64,000 bases of DNA, from NCBI RefSeq assembly GCF_000702825.1, contig NZ_JNKF01000010.1, positions 372,001-436,000 of the forward strand, in the 5' to 3' direction. A program made the translations under genes and the position numbers. The notes beneath the pieces were generated by a model. That model ran no database searches, had not been told where the DNA came from, and saw nothing but the letters and a program-made list of their open reading frames with translations. Of the stretch, positions 8,836 through 17,913 are shown in pieces (position 1 is the stretch's first letter; each line of letters begins with the position of its first letter). The DNA is from Prevotella sp. P6B1 (lineage in GTDB: Bacteria > Bacteroidota > Bacteroidia > Bacteroidales > Bacteroidaceae).

Positions 8836-9782
8836 AGGTGCTTTTTATAACTCCACTTTATGGTGAGATAAACAAAGCGGAAAAGTTTGATGGTACTTTT
8901 GTGAGCCAACAAGAGATGAATCATCTTAAATAGCCCGTGAGGTTTATAATGACAAGTCTGGAGAATATCCTGGCTACTAAAGCCTGATTTCAATACCAGA
9001 TAATAGGTTTCCAACATACCTAAGGATAAGGCAAATTGATAATCCTGTTGTACATCGTGTTGTTTCAAGAATGAGAATACTAAGTCGTTGGCCCGTAGAA
9101 ACGATTCGACATGACGGGGTGAAATCTGATCAGAGAAACTACCAGTGATAAACACCTGATAGTGATAGATGGGGGTGTCGACAAACGCCAACTTCTTGGC
9201 GCAGAAGAACAGACGGGGGGTTACTGCATAGTCTTCTGCCTGATTCACACCCTCTTCAGGGCTGATACCATTGTCAGTAAACAAGGTCTTTCTGATCAAT
9301 CGTCCGCAAAGATTATGAGGTATGGTATTGTGAATCAGGAGGAGTTTGAGGATGACTTTCTTGTCTTCATGAGGAACCTGTAAGGTTTCTGACAGCTCTT
9401 CACCTCTATAGATACGGATACAGCCAGTAACAATATCAGCTTCTTGTAAGACTTGTTGTGCCACCAACAGTTCCACAGCGTTAATTGACAGGAAGTCATC
9501 GCTGTCCACATTCAGAACGAAATCGCCTGTACATGATGCCAAAGCAGTTTTTCTGGCTGCGCCTAAGCCTCTATTGTGGTCATGCCTGATGATCTTGACT
9601 TGTGGCGCTCTGTTGGGATATCTGTCGAGTACGGATTGCAGTTTCAGTATGCTGTTATCAGGCGTACAATCATCTACGAAGATATACTCGATATCCTCGT
9701 AGGTTTGTTCGAAGAGCGATACAGCACACTGTTCGATATACTTCTCAACGCCGTAGACAGGGACTAGTAATGAAACTTTCAC
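8820..9782 (-). CDS. Family 2 glycosyltransferase
   Basis: A GT-A fold transferase of about 320 residues. It opens with VKVSLLVPVYGVEKYI, the usual first strand, followed by IEYIFVDDCTPDNS (UDP-sugar site) and VLNVDSDD (DxD metal site, about residue 90). It should add one sugar to a lipid-linked or surface glycan. The start is GTG at 9782: the upstream frame would start at a TTG that forms part of the -7 box (TATCTTTG at 9794-9787). Only four bases separate that box from the GTG, so the message may have almost no leader. Confidence 0.88.
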   Translation of the reverse strand: MKVSLLVPVYGVEKYIEQCAVSLFEQTYEDIEYIFVDDCTPDNSILKLQSVLDRYPNRAPQVKIIRHDHNRGLGAARKTALASCTGDFVLNVDSDDFLSINAVELLVAQQVLQEADIVTGCIRIYRGEELSETLQVPHEDKKVILKLLLIHNTIPHNLCGRLIRKTLFTDNGISPEEGVNQAEDYAVTPRLFFCAKKLAFVDTPIYHYQVFITGSFSDQISPRHVESFLRANDLVFSFLKQHDVQQDYQFALSLGMLETYYLVLKSGFSSQDILQTCHYKPHGLFKMIHLLLAHKSTIKLFRFVYLTIKWSYKKHLHFAG

Positions 9783-9786
9783 GCTG

Positions 9787-9794
9787 CAAAGATA
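9787..9794 (-). promoter_or_regulatory. -7 box upstream of the family 2 glycosyltransferase
   Basis: TATCTTTG on the minus strand matches TAnnTTTG exactly. No clear -33 TTG is seen at the right distance, so the promoter may be weak or activator-dependent. It also decides the start codon, by ruling out the TTG within it. Confidence 0.6.
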
Positions 9795-9813
9795 CAAAAA
9801 TATCTGATGATAC

Positions 9814-9844
9814 TTGGTATTATTGTGGAAATTTGCTACATTTG
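9814..9844 (+). promoter_or_regulatory. Promoter of the HlpA-like glycosyltransferase
   Basis: TTG at 9814-9816 and TACATTTG at 9837-9844, 20 bases apart, a good match to the Bacteroidetes promoter. Start codons follow at 9863 and 9869. The promoter is divergent from that of the family 2 glycosyltransferase. Confidence 0.7.
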
Positions 9845-9862
9845 CACCACTTTTAGCAAGAT

Positions 9863-10897
9863 ATGGATATGGATAAAAAGTATTCTTCGAAAACAGATAT
9901 TGCCGTTTTGTTACTGTTCTTTACACGTAACGATACTTTTCAGAAGGTGTTTGATGAAGTTCGTCAGGCACGTCCGTCGAGACTGTTTCTTTTTCAGGAC
10001 GGCCCTCGTGGCGAAAAAGATATGGCAGGTATTGAGGCTTGTCGAAGAATATGTAGCGATGAGAATATAGACTGGGAGTGTGAGGTACATCGCAATTATC
10101 AGACCCAGAATCTGGGTTGTATGGTGGCAGGCTATACGTCTCATAAGTGGGCTTTCTCGTTGGCTGATAAGTGTATGGTGCTCGAGGATGATGTGGTGCC
10201 TTCGCAGTCGTTTTTCCCATTCTGTAAGGAGATGCTCGACCGTTATGAGAACGATGAGCGTATTACGATGATTGCAGGATTTAATGTTGATGAAGAAACG
10301 CCCAATATGCCTTACGACTATTTCTTCACTTCTGCTTTCAGCATCTGGGGGTGGGCTTCGTGGCGCAGAGTGGTCGATAAGTGGGATAATACTTATTCTT
10401 TCCTCGACGATGCGTTCAGCATGCATCAGTTGGATGCTTTGATTCGTCAGCGTGGCTATCGTCAGAGTTTCATCAAGATGTGTCAGGATCATCGCGATAG
10501 TGGTTTCCCACAGTTCGAGAGTATATTCTGGTCAACTATGTTGTTTAACTCAGGCTTGGCCATCTTGCCTTCTAAAAACATGATTAATAATATTGGTGCT
10601 TCTGCTGATTCGGCCCATTATTCTGAGTTCAAGACGTTACCTCGACGCTTGAAACAGCTCTTTACGATGAAGCGCTATGAACTGGCGTTTCCATTGAAAC
10701 ATCCGCGTTATGTTATCGAGGAGGCTGGTTATTGGAAACGTTTCTATAAGGCCAACGGATGGGGATGTCCTTGGGTAAAGATTGGTCGCTCGATGGAAGA
10801 ACTTGGGCTCAATCTGCGTTATGGCAACTTCAAGTTCATCTTCAAGTCGATAGCTCGTCGTCTACGTATCCTAACTGGTCAGGAGAAGTTCAGCTAA
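9863..10897 (+). CDS. GT-A type glycosyltransferase (annotated in relatives as hemolytic protein HlpA-like)
   Basis: A 344-residue protein with a GnT-I/GT2-like fold. Seen: IAVLLLFFTRNDTFQKVFD (first strand and helix), LFLFQDGPRG, and CMVLEDDVVPS near residue 110, which contains the EDD metal/nucleotide-sugar site. An aromatic FSIWGWASWRR follows near residue 160. Related Bacteroidales proteins carry the misleading name hemolytic protein HlpA; the motifs argue for a sugar transferase. It stands alone on the plus strand and is convergent with the following minus-strand operon, with three bases between the stops. The sugar it transfers is unknown. Confidence 0.8.
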   Translation: MDMDKKYSSKTDIAVLLLFFTRNDTFQKVFDEVRQARPSRLFLFQDGPRGEKDMAGIEACRRICSDENIDWECEVHRNYQTQNLGCMVAGYTSHKWAFSLADKCMVLEDDVVPSQSFFPFCKEMLDRYENDERITMIAGFNVDEETPNMPYDYFFTSAFSIWGWASWRRVVDKWDNTYSFLDDAFSMHQLDALIRQRGYRQSFIKMCQDHRDSGFPQFESIFWSTMLFNSGLAILPSKNMINNIGASADSAHYSEFKTLPRRLKQLFTMKRYELAFPLKHPRYVIEEAGYWKRFYKANGWGCPWVKIGRSMEELGLNLRYGNFKFIFKSIARRLRILTGQEKFS

Positions 10898-10900
10898 CCA

Positions 10901-12301
10901 TCAGAGGATGGCTCTGATGGGCGACAGCAGAAAGTCTGTTAACAAATAGCCATTATATATAAAGAGGTATAGCATCAGTATTGTTACTGCGATGCGGAGC
11001 CAGCGTGTTTGCAACTTCCTGAATAGGAAAGCTGTGGCTATGGGTAATACGAACATGTAGTGTGGTGTCATGATAAACACCTCATTGATACCAAAGCCTA
11101 AGATGATATGGATAAACATATCGAAAGCGAAGCACGAGAGACAGAGCCATAGGAAACGGCTCTTCCTACCTAACCAAATGCCTACTACGGCTAAAGTGAG
11201 TATCAATGCCTCGATAACATAACTGAGCGTCCATCTGTATTGTACAAACACAGGACGATGTACCAGCGTATCTTCCAACAGATAGTCCTGATGAAACTGT
11301 AACGACTCGCCAAATAGGTTCTCATAAGTCGATTGCCAACGCGAGGTTGTGATATCTGTCCACTTCAGAAAACCATAGTTCTCCATGGGTTTGCCTGTTT
11401 TGGCGGCTTGGTGTTGTAATACCTTTGCGCGACGGGCTTTCCTCGCTTCGTATAGCTCTTTCTCCTGGGATGTCATCTGGGCAACATGGGCTTTTTCGGC
11501 TTCAGCCTTTTGCAATTTGCGTTCTGCGCGTGCTTTTTCCTTGGGCAGCACATAGGTGCGATACTCCCAATTGGCTGTTCCCCAAAGCAAAGCTGCTGGC
11601 AGGATGACTGCTAAAAGCAGGTATTTAGGACGGAAGAATCGTCGCAGATTTACAAAGAAGCCTGATAGGAACACCTTGACACCATTACTCAGCGTAACAC
11701 CTGCTGTGATGTAGAACAGTAAGGCTGATTGCCACCACTTGAACTCCCTGCCTTTCTTGATACAGATGCCAGAGATATACAGCGTGATGAGCAGCAAGAA
11801 CATCGATATCGTGAAGTGATCGGGTACGATGACTGACAGCAGAATGTAGGCAAACGAGAAGTGATAGGCTGTCAGCAGGGTAGCGTCTTTCTGACTCAAT
11901 TCCAGTACTTCGCGATGAATACGATAGAGGAAGATATACGAGTAGTACGAGCAGCATATCAGCAATGCAGCTACCAGATACTGCACGCAGTTCACGCCTA
12001 ACAACCATGTCAACCCCTCATTGATTAGCCATAAGGGCCAGATCATAAATGAGAGTAAAGGATGCCGAAACACCTGATAGACCACATCCCAATCGGTAAT
12101 CCCCAGATAGGTGAGTGGATCGTAGCCGGAAAGATGCAACTCGCGTTCGAATACTTTCCAGTATGGGCCAAAGCCGGGTTGCATGAACAGGTCGTGCATA
12201 CGATAGATAAACAGTGCATTCAGGGCGATAATCACCATGAGTGCGATGGAGGACTGAAAACGTTCTTCAGGTTTAATCTTGAATATCTTGAGTGGTGTCA
12301 T
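10901..12301 (-). CDS. Polytopic membrane protein, DUF6080-like, possible GT-C glycosyltransferase
   Basis: A 466-residue protein with about ten predicted membrane helices. The long loop after the first helix holds acidic residues and a HPLLSFMIWPLW segment, a layout seen in GT-C enzymes that use polyprenyl-linked sugars. A highly charged, coiled-coil-like stretch (about residues 260-305, rich in K, E, A and R) forms a second loop. I assign DUF6080 from memory with moderate confidence. It is the last gene of the minus-strand operon starting at yicC, two bases after the HAD gene. A role in building or decorating a surface glycan is inferred from its neighbours. Confidence 0.7.
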   Translation of the reverse strand: MTPLKIFKIKPEERFQSSIALMVIIALNALFIYRMHDLFMQPGFGPYWKVFERELHLSGYDPLTYLGITDWDVVYQVFRHPLLSFMIWPLWLINEGLTWLLGVNCVQYLVAALLICCSYYSYIFLYRIHREVLELSQKDATLLTAYHFSFAYILLSVIVPDHFTISMFLLLITLYISGICIKKGREFKWWQSALLFYITAGVTLSNGVKVFLSGFFVNLRRFFRPKYLLLAVILPAALLWGTANWEYRTYVLPKEKARAERKLQKAEAEKAHVAQMTSQEKELYEARKARRAKVLQHQAAKTGKPMENYGFLKWTDITTSRWQSTYENLFGESLQFHQDYLLEDTLVHRPVFVQYRWTLSYVIEALILTLAVVGIWLGRKSRFLWLCLSCFAFDMFIHIILGFGINEVFIMTPHYMFVLPIATAFLFRKLQTRWLRIAVTILMLYLFIYNGYLLTDFLLSPIRAIL

Positions 12302-12303
12302 AA

Positions 12304-12885
12304 TTAACGGAATGGTTTAAAATACGGTTCATCCGCAAAATCCAATAGTTCTTTGTCGCCTCGGCTGTCGCCATAGGCTGTGAGGTGGTAATTCTGGCGA
12401 TTAGGATATAGTGACAGTATGCGGTTTACCTTTTCTTGTCCATAACAGTTCTTGGTCAGGAAACGGCCAGTCAGTTTGCCATCCATTACCTCGATTTGCG
12501 TGCCCAGCACCTTCACGTCAGAAAAGAAAGGCTGCACCCAGTTATCGATTGAAGCACTTACTATCAGCACCTCCGAGCCTTCGTCCTGAGCTTGTTGTAT
12601 GGCCTTGATGCCAGCTGGGCGCAATAGATGTTTGGATGAGGCTGAAAAGGCCTGACAGAGGGCATTAAAATCCTCAAGCTTCATACCCTTAAAGAAGTGA
12701 GTAAACACCTTTTGCTTGGCTTTCCAGTTAGGATAGAATCCCATTTTCATCAGTACCAACAGATGGGCATATCGTACAAACCCCCATCCAAAGGCTATTG
12801 TGCCCTTGGCAAAACGGATAAACTCTATCAACGTATCCTTGGTTGTCAGCGTTCCGTCGAAATCGAAAGCGTAAATCTTCTTCAT
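12304..12885 (-). CDS. HAD-IB family phosphatase
   Basis: A 193-residue haloacid-dehalogenase hydrolase. Motif I is FDFDGTLTTKDT near the N-terminus (nucleophile Asp and acid/base Asp), motif II is IVSASIDNW near residue 110, motif III is the lysine near KNCYGQEK and motif IV is YGDSRGDKELL. The layout matches phosphoserine phosphatase-like subclass IB enzymes. Its substrate is probably a phosphorylated small molecule or lipid intermediate. The start overlaps the upstream acyltransferase stop by four bases (ATGA), so translation is coupled. In this setting a role in envelope glycan metabolism is more likely than serine synthesis. Confidence 0.88.
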   Translation of the reverse strand: MKKIYAFDFDGTLTTKDTLIEFIRFAKGTIAFGWGFVRYAHLLVLMKMGFYPNWKAKQKVFTHFFKGMKLEDFNALCQAFSASSKHLLRPAGIKAIQQAQDEGSEVLIVSASIDNWVQPFFSDVKVLGTQIEVMDGKLTGRFLTKNCYGQEKVNRILSLYPNRQNYHLTAYGDSRGDKELLDFADEPYFKPFR

Positions 12886-13865
12886 ACTCTAACAATGAGT
12901 TTTAGTATCTTTTGCAGTAACCATGCCAAAGGAATGGTAATTACAATGGTGAGCAAGGCTGTTAGCCAATAGCCCAAGTGATAGGGGATGATATACGCCA
13001 TCACGAAGTGGTTGTGTATCAGATAGGCCTCCAGACTGAGGGCGCCAAAAAAGGCGCAGAAGCTATTGAACCATCGTGGCGTGCGACGGAACACACGGTT
13101 CAGCATCATAATCAGCGTGATGGTAAACGGAATGTATATCATGCGCTCTACGAATAAGGGGAATCGTCCGTGCGAAATCTGCTCCAGATATACACACGAA
13201 CTGAAGGTGGCCAGGAAGATAGTGAGTATCATCCAGATGCCTGTACCATCAATCTTGGTTTGCTGTCGTACCAGTTCGCCGCAGTTGATGCCGATAAAGA
13301 AGATGGGCACACGACTCCAGAATATTTCGATATGCCCTACAGCCTGATGCAAAGGCGCTATCCATTGCACCCAGATACACCAGAGAATCATGAGCACAGG
13401 CATCCATCGGTAAACGGGATGGCGCTGAATCAATCGCATATAGGGTGGTGCCCAGAGATAGAGCATCATAATGGCTGGGATATACCAGAAGGTGAGCTCG
13501 TCGTACAACCAGAAGTCCCAGTTGATGGTGATATCGCCTATCAGGTCGATATAATTGCCGTTTGTCCAGTCGAATCGTGGCAGATAAAAGAGCGATGCCA
13601 TTACCAGCCAGGCTGGATAAATACGCAGCAATCTACGCTTGTAGAACTGCCAAACAGCAGGATTCTTGACCCACGAGAACCAAAGGCCGATACCACTCAG
13701 AAACAGGAACATATCTACTCCCACATTGCCACATCGCCTCAGGCCGAAGAACTCGTTGCTACGAGCCAGCGGCACGTGGAACAGGATGATGAACAGCATG
13801 GCTGCGCCCATCAGTTCAGCGCGATAACGGCTAATGTTGGCCAGTTCGATATCCTTGATTTTCAC
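12882..13865 (-). CDS. Membrane acyltransferase (acyltransferase 3 family), second copy
   Basis: A 327-residue integral membrane O-acyltransferase of the OafA/YrhL type, which adds acetyl or other acyl groups to sugars. Seen: RAELMGAAMLFIILFH (the catalytic-site histidine in the first helix), the RRCGNVGVDMFLFLSG motif and about ten helices. The start is GTG at 13865, which overlaps the previous gene's TGA (GTGA); a longer ATG form would overlap it by 49 bases. All other junctions in this operon are short overlaps, which supports the GTG. It follows a second acyltransferase of the same family, so two acylation sites or two acyl donors may be served. Confidence 0.85.
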   Translation of the reverse strand: MKIKDIELANISRYRAELMGAAMLFIILFHVPLARSNEFFGLRRCGNVGVDMFLFLSGIGLWFSWVKNPAVWQFYKRRLLRIYPAWLVMASLFYLPRFDWTNGNYIDLIGDITINWDFWLYDELTFWYIPAIMMLYLWAPPYMRLIQRHPVYRWMPVLMILWCIWVQWIAPLHQAVGHIEIFWSRVPIFFIGINCGELVRQQTKIDGTGIWMILTIFLATFSSCVYLEQISHGRFPLFVERMIYIPFTITLIMMLNRVFRRTPRWFNSFCAFFGALSLEAYLIHNHFVMAYIIPYHLGYWLTALLTIVITIPLAWLLQKILKLIVRV

Positions 13866-14971
13866 AGTTTGGGACTTGGCAGTTGGTCTATTACCTTCTT
13901 CATTAACCATGAGAGGAACAGCGTAGCTACTATGTAAAGCAGCAAGCCTGCATACAGATCGTCATAGAGATAGGGACGTACAAATATCTTTCTAACCAGC
14001 GGATGGGTCACAAAGATGGCGGCAGAAATACTGCCCAGCCAGACGCTATACTTCAGCATCCATTCTGGCATCAGTTTTACCAGCGCAATAGTTCCAACAA
14101 CAATCAGCGCGGGAACCCACAGCCATCCTTGGAAACTGAAACTCAAAACAACGATGAGTACAACAGCGAGTAATAAGGCGAGAATTTGTTCCCAACGTGG
14201 GAATGTTTTGTTCCCAACGTGGGCGCTCGGCTTTGCCGCTTCGCTTGTCGAAGAATTTTTTGTTCCCAACGTGGGAATAAATCGTGCCATAAGTATGCCC
14301 ATCCCGAAAGGCAGCATGCCGCCAATCAGATTATAACGCAATCGCTCCAGCAAAACAGCGTCGTCCTGGCAGGAAAGTTGCCACAGCCAGCATAGGGCTA
14401 TCATACCTATAACTACCCCCCAATGGCGCCAGCGATAGCATATCAGTCGATAGAAGATATAAAGCTGCAAGGTGATGCTGAAATACCAGAAAGGACCAGG
14501 CCAAACTACATGCGAGGGATCTTCGAGCAGATTGGCAAACATGCCCAAAATCGCCACCACCGCAGTCCAAGTATAGCGGTGCATACCAGGGGTGAAGGCA
14601 TCGAGCATGGTGAAGATGACAAAACCCACGATGAAGATACGGAACAGCTTCAGATAGTTGTAACGCACAAATCGCCATAGTCCCACCTCTGGCAGTTTGC
14701 CTTGCTCGTACTTCTTGACCAGTCCAAAACCGCTCAGAAACAGGAAAACGGGTACGCCATAGTGGCCGAAGAACGATACGAGATGCAAGGGCAGTTGCTC
14801 GTCAGGATTCAGTATATACTGCCATAGCTGGTCTGCCTTGGATAGTTGCCAGGTATATTCGTTCTCTCTCACAATGCCCCTGAGCCAGTGGCAGTAGTTG
14901 TGTAGCATGATAGCCAGAATGGCAATACCACGCATGGCCGAACACTCGTTTCTTGTTAACAGCTCTTTCAT
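13862..14971 (-). CDS. Membrane acyltransferase (acyltransferase 3 family), first copy
   Basis: A 369-residue OafA-like integral membrane acyltransferase: an opening RNECSAMRGIAILAIMLHNY (catalytic histidine), then FFGHYGVPVFLFLSGFG and about ten helices. It probably acylates a sugar of the surface glycan. The odd feature is a hydrophilic stretch around residues 232-264 between two helices, which is encoded by three copies of a short palindrome (14189-14277). That looks like repeat DNA inserted in frame into a loop. It overlaps the phosphoethanolamine transferase stop by four bases. Confidence 0.85.
   Translation of the reverse strand: MKELLTRNECSAMRGIAILAIMLHNYCHWLRGIVRENEYTWQLSKADQLWQYILNPDEQLPLHLVSFFGHYGVPVFLFLSGFGLVKKYEQGKLPEVGLWRFVRYNYLKLFRIFIVGFVIFTMLDAFTPGMHRYTWTAVVAILGMFANLLEDPSHVVWPGPFWYFSITLQLYIFYRLICYRWRHWGVVIGMIALCWLWQLSCQDDAVLLERLRYNLIGGMLPFGMGILMARFIPTLGTKNSSTSEAAKPSAHVGNKTFPRWEQILALLLAVVLIVVLSFSFQGWLWVPALIVVGTIALVKLMPEWMLKYSVWLGSISAAIFVTHPLVRKIFVRPYLYDDLYAGLLLYIVATLFLSWLMKKVIDQLPSPKL
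14189..14277. repeat. Three palindromic TTCCCAACGTGGGAA units inside a coding region
   Basis: Copies at 14189-14203, 14211-14225 (right arm changed to TGGGCG) and 14263-14277. Each has 6-bp arms (TTCCCA and TGGGAA) around a 3-base centre. The spacing and the in-frame result (residues such as FPTLGTK and FPRWEQ in the protein) look like a REP-type or mini-element insertion tolerated in a loop between membrane helices. I saw no further exact copies in this window. Confidence 0.8.
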
Positions 14972-16794
14972 TTCTTCTTCAACTGGTTATAGTCTGTCTC
15001 ACCTTTCAGGATACGTGGCCGCTTGGTATTGTATTCTGGGCTGACCACATTGTACTCAGAACGATAGAGTGGTGAAGAGATGCCACCAAAATATAACAGC
15101 AGGTGTGATAGCACATCGGTCATCATGGGACGGTTCTTAGCTGCCTGTATTGCTTGCCAACCGTAGGGGTGATTCTCCTGATACTTGGGCGAACCCCAGA
15201 TCCAGAACGGAATCTCCATCTCATTGCGTGCCAAACGGTAGTCGATGGTAGCACCATGCATGCGACCATAGACGTAAGGCTGACCATCGAAGATCTCCTC
15301 TGCATGATCAGGCATGAAGATAACGACAGCATCCTTATCCATAAAACGCTGGGTAACGGCCCATACGATGGAGTCGTTATAACGTATCGAATTGTCGTAA
15401 TCGGCCAGAATCATACGCTGTTTCTTGGTCAGTTCTGGACGATTGTACATTGAGTCTTTCAGGAACTTGTGTGTCTTCTGTGGATAGCGTGCCTTGTACA
15501 TCAGGTGCGATCCCATCAGGTGCAGAATCACCAAGTTGTGCTCCTTATTCTCTTTCTGCAGACGGTCGTACTCCTGCAGTACCCCTTCATCATAGGGATA
15601 CAGACGGGTGTTGCGAGTGTCAAACAGCTTGTTGCTGAGTTCGGGATTGTTCAGGAAGAACCCGCCGCTGAAGTCATAGACTGCTTCATCGGCCTTCGAC
15701 TGGAATTGGTTGGTGATAAACGTCACGTGATAGCCCGCTTGGCGGAATACCTCAGGGAAGAGCGGATAGTCGCACCATTCAGCACTATCGCCAACGGCTT
15801 GTAGTGAGAGTATGTTTTTAAACACGAAACTCGTCAGGTTCCAAGGTGCCACCACATCCGTAAAAGGTACCAGACTGCCTTCTTGGGCCATTGCCACCTG
15901 ATGGGGCGTAGTAGGCATGTTGTAGCCATATAGCTGTGAATGGTGTTTATTGTAGCTCTCGCCAATCACCAGCACGATGTTGGGTACACGATAGCTACAG
16001 CTATCTATCTGTACCTTCTCGCTGGCTGCTTCAAGCTGTACAAGTTGATGATCGGCCAGATGATTGGCATAAATGCTGAATATCAGTCTGTAGACGGGGA
16101 TATAGAGCTCAGCTCTGTCTTTGCGTGTCAACTCGTGCTCCACCTGTCCTACGGTGTTGTACGAGAAGAGTCGCTTCATCGCTACCTTGTTATCCCAGCA
16201 CTGGTTGTAACAATCGATGAGGAGTCCTGCGGTAAAGCACCCCAATATAGCTTTGCAAACCATCGGAACCAGGTCGTTGACCTCAGGCAGAATCATTCTG
16301 TTGCTCAGCTTGACCAACTGCTTGCGCAGGAAGATCCACACAATATGAACCAGTATCAGCAGCAGAATCCAGCCCACATACGATGTGATGACCTCTCCAT
16401 TGAGATATGAGGCAAGAAACTCTTCCGATTCCTGTTTGGTGGTTTCGTTAAAGAGCATCAGCATAGTTGGCGTCAAAGTCGATTCGAACTTCACGTAGCA
16501 GAACATATCTACCAGCGCGATGCTGTAGAGTGCTACGTAGAGTAGGGCTCTGACCCAATAGCGCACCTTGTGAGGGATGAGTGTCAGAACCACGGAGACA
16601 ACGTAGATATCCAGAAACAGTTCTGGTGCCGAGAGCTCATAGGGCTTGGCACCTATCAAGTGTAGGGTTATTTCCAGTTGTGTACAAATCCACCCTAATG
16701 CGAACATAAAAACGAAGAATGCGCCATTCTTCTGGATGGGTGCAAACAGATAGCCCAGCCACTCAAGTGGATTTATCTTGAGATGTTTAAACAT
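14968..16794 (-). CDS. Phosphoethanolamine transferase (sulfatase-fold, EptA/CptA-like)
   Basis: A 608-residue inner-membrane enzyme with five N-terminal helices (to about residue 195) and a periplasmic alkaline-phosphatase-fold domain. Seen: NIVLVIGESYNKHHSQLYGY (metal-binding Glu), APWNLTSFVFKN with the probable nucleophile Thr, and IFMPDHAEEIFDGQ near residue 490 (metal Asp and His). By family knowledge it moves phosphoethanolamine from phosphatidylethanolamine to lipid A, core or glycan, which often lowers sensitivity to cationic peptides. The target here is unknown. Its start overlaps nadD by eight bases, placing it in the yicC-gmk-nadD operon. Confidence 0.9.
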   Translation of the reverse strand: MFKHLKINPLEWLGYLFAPIQKNGAFFVFMFALGWICTQLEITLHLIGAKPYELSAPELFLDIYVVSVVLTLIPHKVRYWVRALLYVALYSIALVDMFCYVKFESTLTPTMLMLFNETTKQESEEFLASYLNGEVITSYVGWILLLILVHIVWIFLRKQLVKLSNRMILPEVNDLVPMVCKAILGCFTAGLLIDCYNQCWDNKVAMKRLFSYNTVGQVEHELTRKDRAELYIPVYRLIFSIYANHLADHQLVQLEAASEKVQIDSCSYRVPNIVLVIGESYNKHHSQLYGYNMPTTPHQVAMAQEGSLVPFTDVVAPWNLTSFVFKNILSLQAVGDSAEWCDYPLFPEVFRQAGYHVTFITNQFQSKADEAVYDFSGGFFLNNPELSNKLFDTRNTRLYPYDEGVLQEYDRLQKENKEHNLVILHLMGSHLMYKARYPQKTHKFLKDSMYNRPELTKKQRMILADYDNSIRYNDSIVWAVTQRFMDKDAVVIFMPDHAEEIFDGQPYVYGRMHGATIDYRLARNEMEIPFWIWGSPKYQENHPYGWQAIQAAKNRPMMTDVLSHLLLYFGGISSPLYRSEYNVVSPEYNTKRPRILKGETDYNQLKKK

Positions 16795-17335
16795 ACAGTC
16801 TGTGTTTGGTAATAAAGTCTGCTACAGCCTTTGGCACCAGTGACTCGATGCTTTTCCCGTCTTTGATGCACTGACGGATATCTGTGCTCGAAATATCAAT
16901 GAGTTCCAGTCCGTCGATACCGCCTTCGCTACCGCGACGGGGATAGACAATAATCTGAAACTCGTTGCGGATATCATCAGCACGATACCATTTATTGAAC
17001 AGCTGCCAGTTGTCGCCACCAATCATTAGCACAAACTCGCGGTCAGGATAATCCTGCTTCAGGGCTTGTAGCGTGTTCCAGGTGTACGATGGTTTAGGCA
17101 GATGCATCTCGTAGTCGCTAGCTACGATGCCCTTTTCGCCAGTAACGGCCAGTTGGGCCATCTTCAGCCTGAGTGCATCGTCGAGCAGATCGGTTGAGGC
17201 TTTCAGGGGATTCTGTGGCGAAACCATCAGCCACACTTCGTCGAGCCCGGCTTTCTCACGTAGTTGTCGAGCTAACGAAATGTGTCCATTGTGGATGGGA
17301 TTGAACGATCCGCCAAAGATCCCAGTTCGTATCAT
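16787..17335 (-). CDS. nadD: Nicotinate-nucleotide adenylyltransferase
   Basis: A 182-residue enzyme that makes deamido-NAD from NaMN and ATP. The nucleotidyltransferase signature GIFGGSFNPIHNGHISLA is at residues 5-22, with the HxGH-type motif HNGH. The C-terminal ISSTDIRQCIKDG is the second ATP-binding motif. The length is normal. Its start overlaps gmk by four bases. Confidence 0.96.
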   Translation of the reverse strand: MIRTGIFGGSFNPIHNGHISLARQLREKAGLDEVWLMVSPQNPLKASTDLLDDALRLKMAQLAVTGEKGIVASDYEMHLPKPSYTWNTLQALKQDYPDREFVLMIGGDNWQLFNKWYRADDIRNEFQIIVYPRRGSEGGIDGLELIDISSTDIRQCIKDGKSIESLVPKAVADFITKHRLYV

Positions 17336-17910
17336 TCTATTTCCAAAAAATCTTTGATGACTTTCAAGGCATCAGCTTCGGCATAGTCCAACATATCGTT
17401 GATGACAACCTTGTCGAACTTATCAGCAAACGAGAGTTCGAACTCAGCACGGGCAATACGCTGGTCGATGACTTCTGGTGCATCAGTAGCACGCCCCACA
17501 AGTCGCTTGCGCAGTTCGCCAATCGATGGGGGCTGGATAAACAGGCTCAGAGCCTTGTCGCCATAGAATTTCTTGATGTTTACACCACCTTTCACGTCAA
17601 CGTCGAACACCACGTTCTGTCCAGCTTCCAACTGGTTCTCAACCTGCGATTTCAGCGTGCCGTAAAAGCGGTCGGTATATACTTCTTCGTATTCCAGGAA
17701 CTCGTCGTTTTCAATACGCTGACGGAACTCTTCTGGTGTCAGGAAGAAATAGTCAACGCCATTCTTCTCAGTGCCGCGAGGAGCTCGCGATGTGCACGAG
17801 ATAGAGTAGGCCAGATTCAGTTCCTTGTGCTCTCTCATCAGCCACGAGATAATCGTACTCTTGCCAGTGCCTGATGGAGCTGATATAATAATCAATTTAC
17901 CTTTTGCCAT
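17332..17910 (-). CDS. gmk: Guanylate kinase
   Basis: A 192-residue kinase that converts GMP to GDP. The P-loop is SAPSGTGKST near residues 10-19. The GMP-binding region includes SCTSRAPRGTEKNGVDYFF, and VVFDVDVKGGVNIKK supplies the Walker B-like strand. Size and motifs are canonical. It lies three bases after yicC, a gene order (yicC-gmk-nadD) that recurs in Bacteroidales. Confidence 0.97.
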   Translation of the reverse strand: MAKGKLIIISAPSGTGKSTIISWLMREHKELNLAYSISCTSRAPRGTEKNGVDYFFLTPEEFRQRIENDEFLEYEEVYTDRFYGTLKSQVENQLEAGQNVVFDVDVKGGVNIKKFYGDKALSLFIQPPSIGELRKRLVGRATDAPEVIDQRIARAEFELSFADKFDKVVINDMLDYAEADALKVIKDFLEIE

Positions 17911-17913
17911 CGT

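Noticed and set aside
13866..13910. ATG start at 13910 for the second acyltransferase
   Set aside because: It would overlap the previous gene by 49 bases. The GTG at 13865 gives the four-base overlap seen across this operon.
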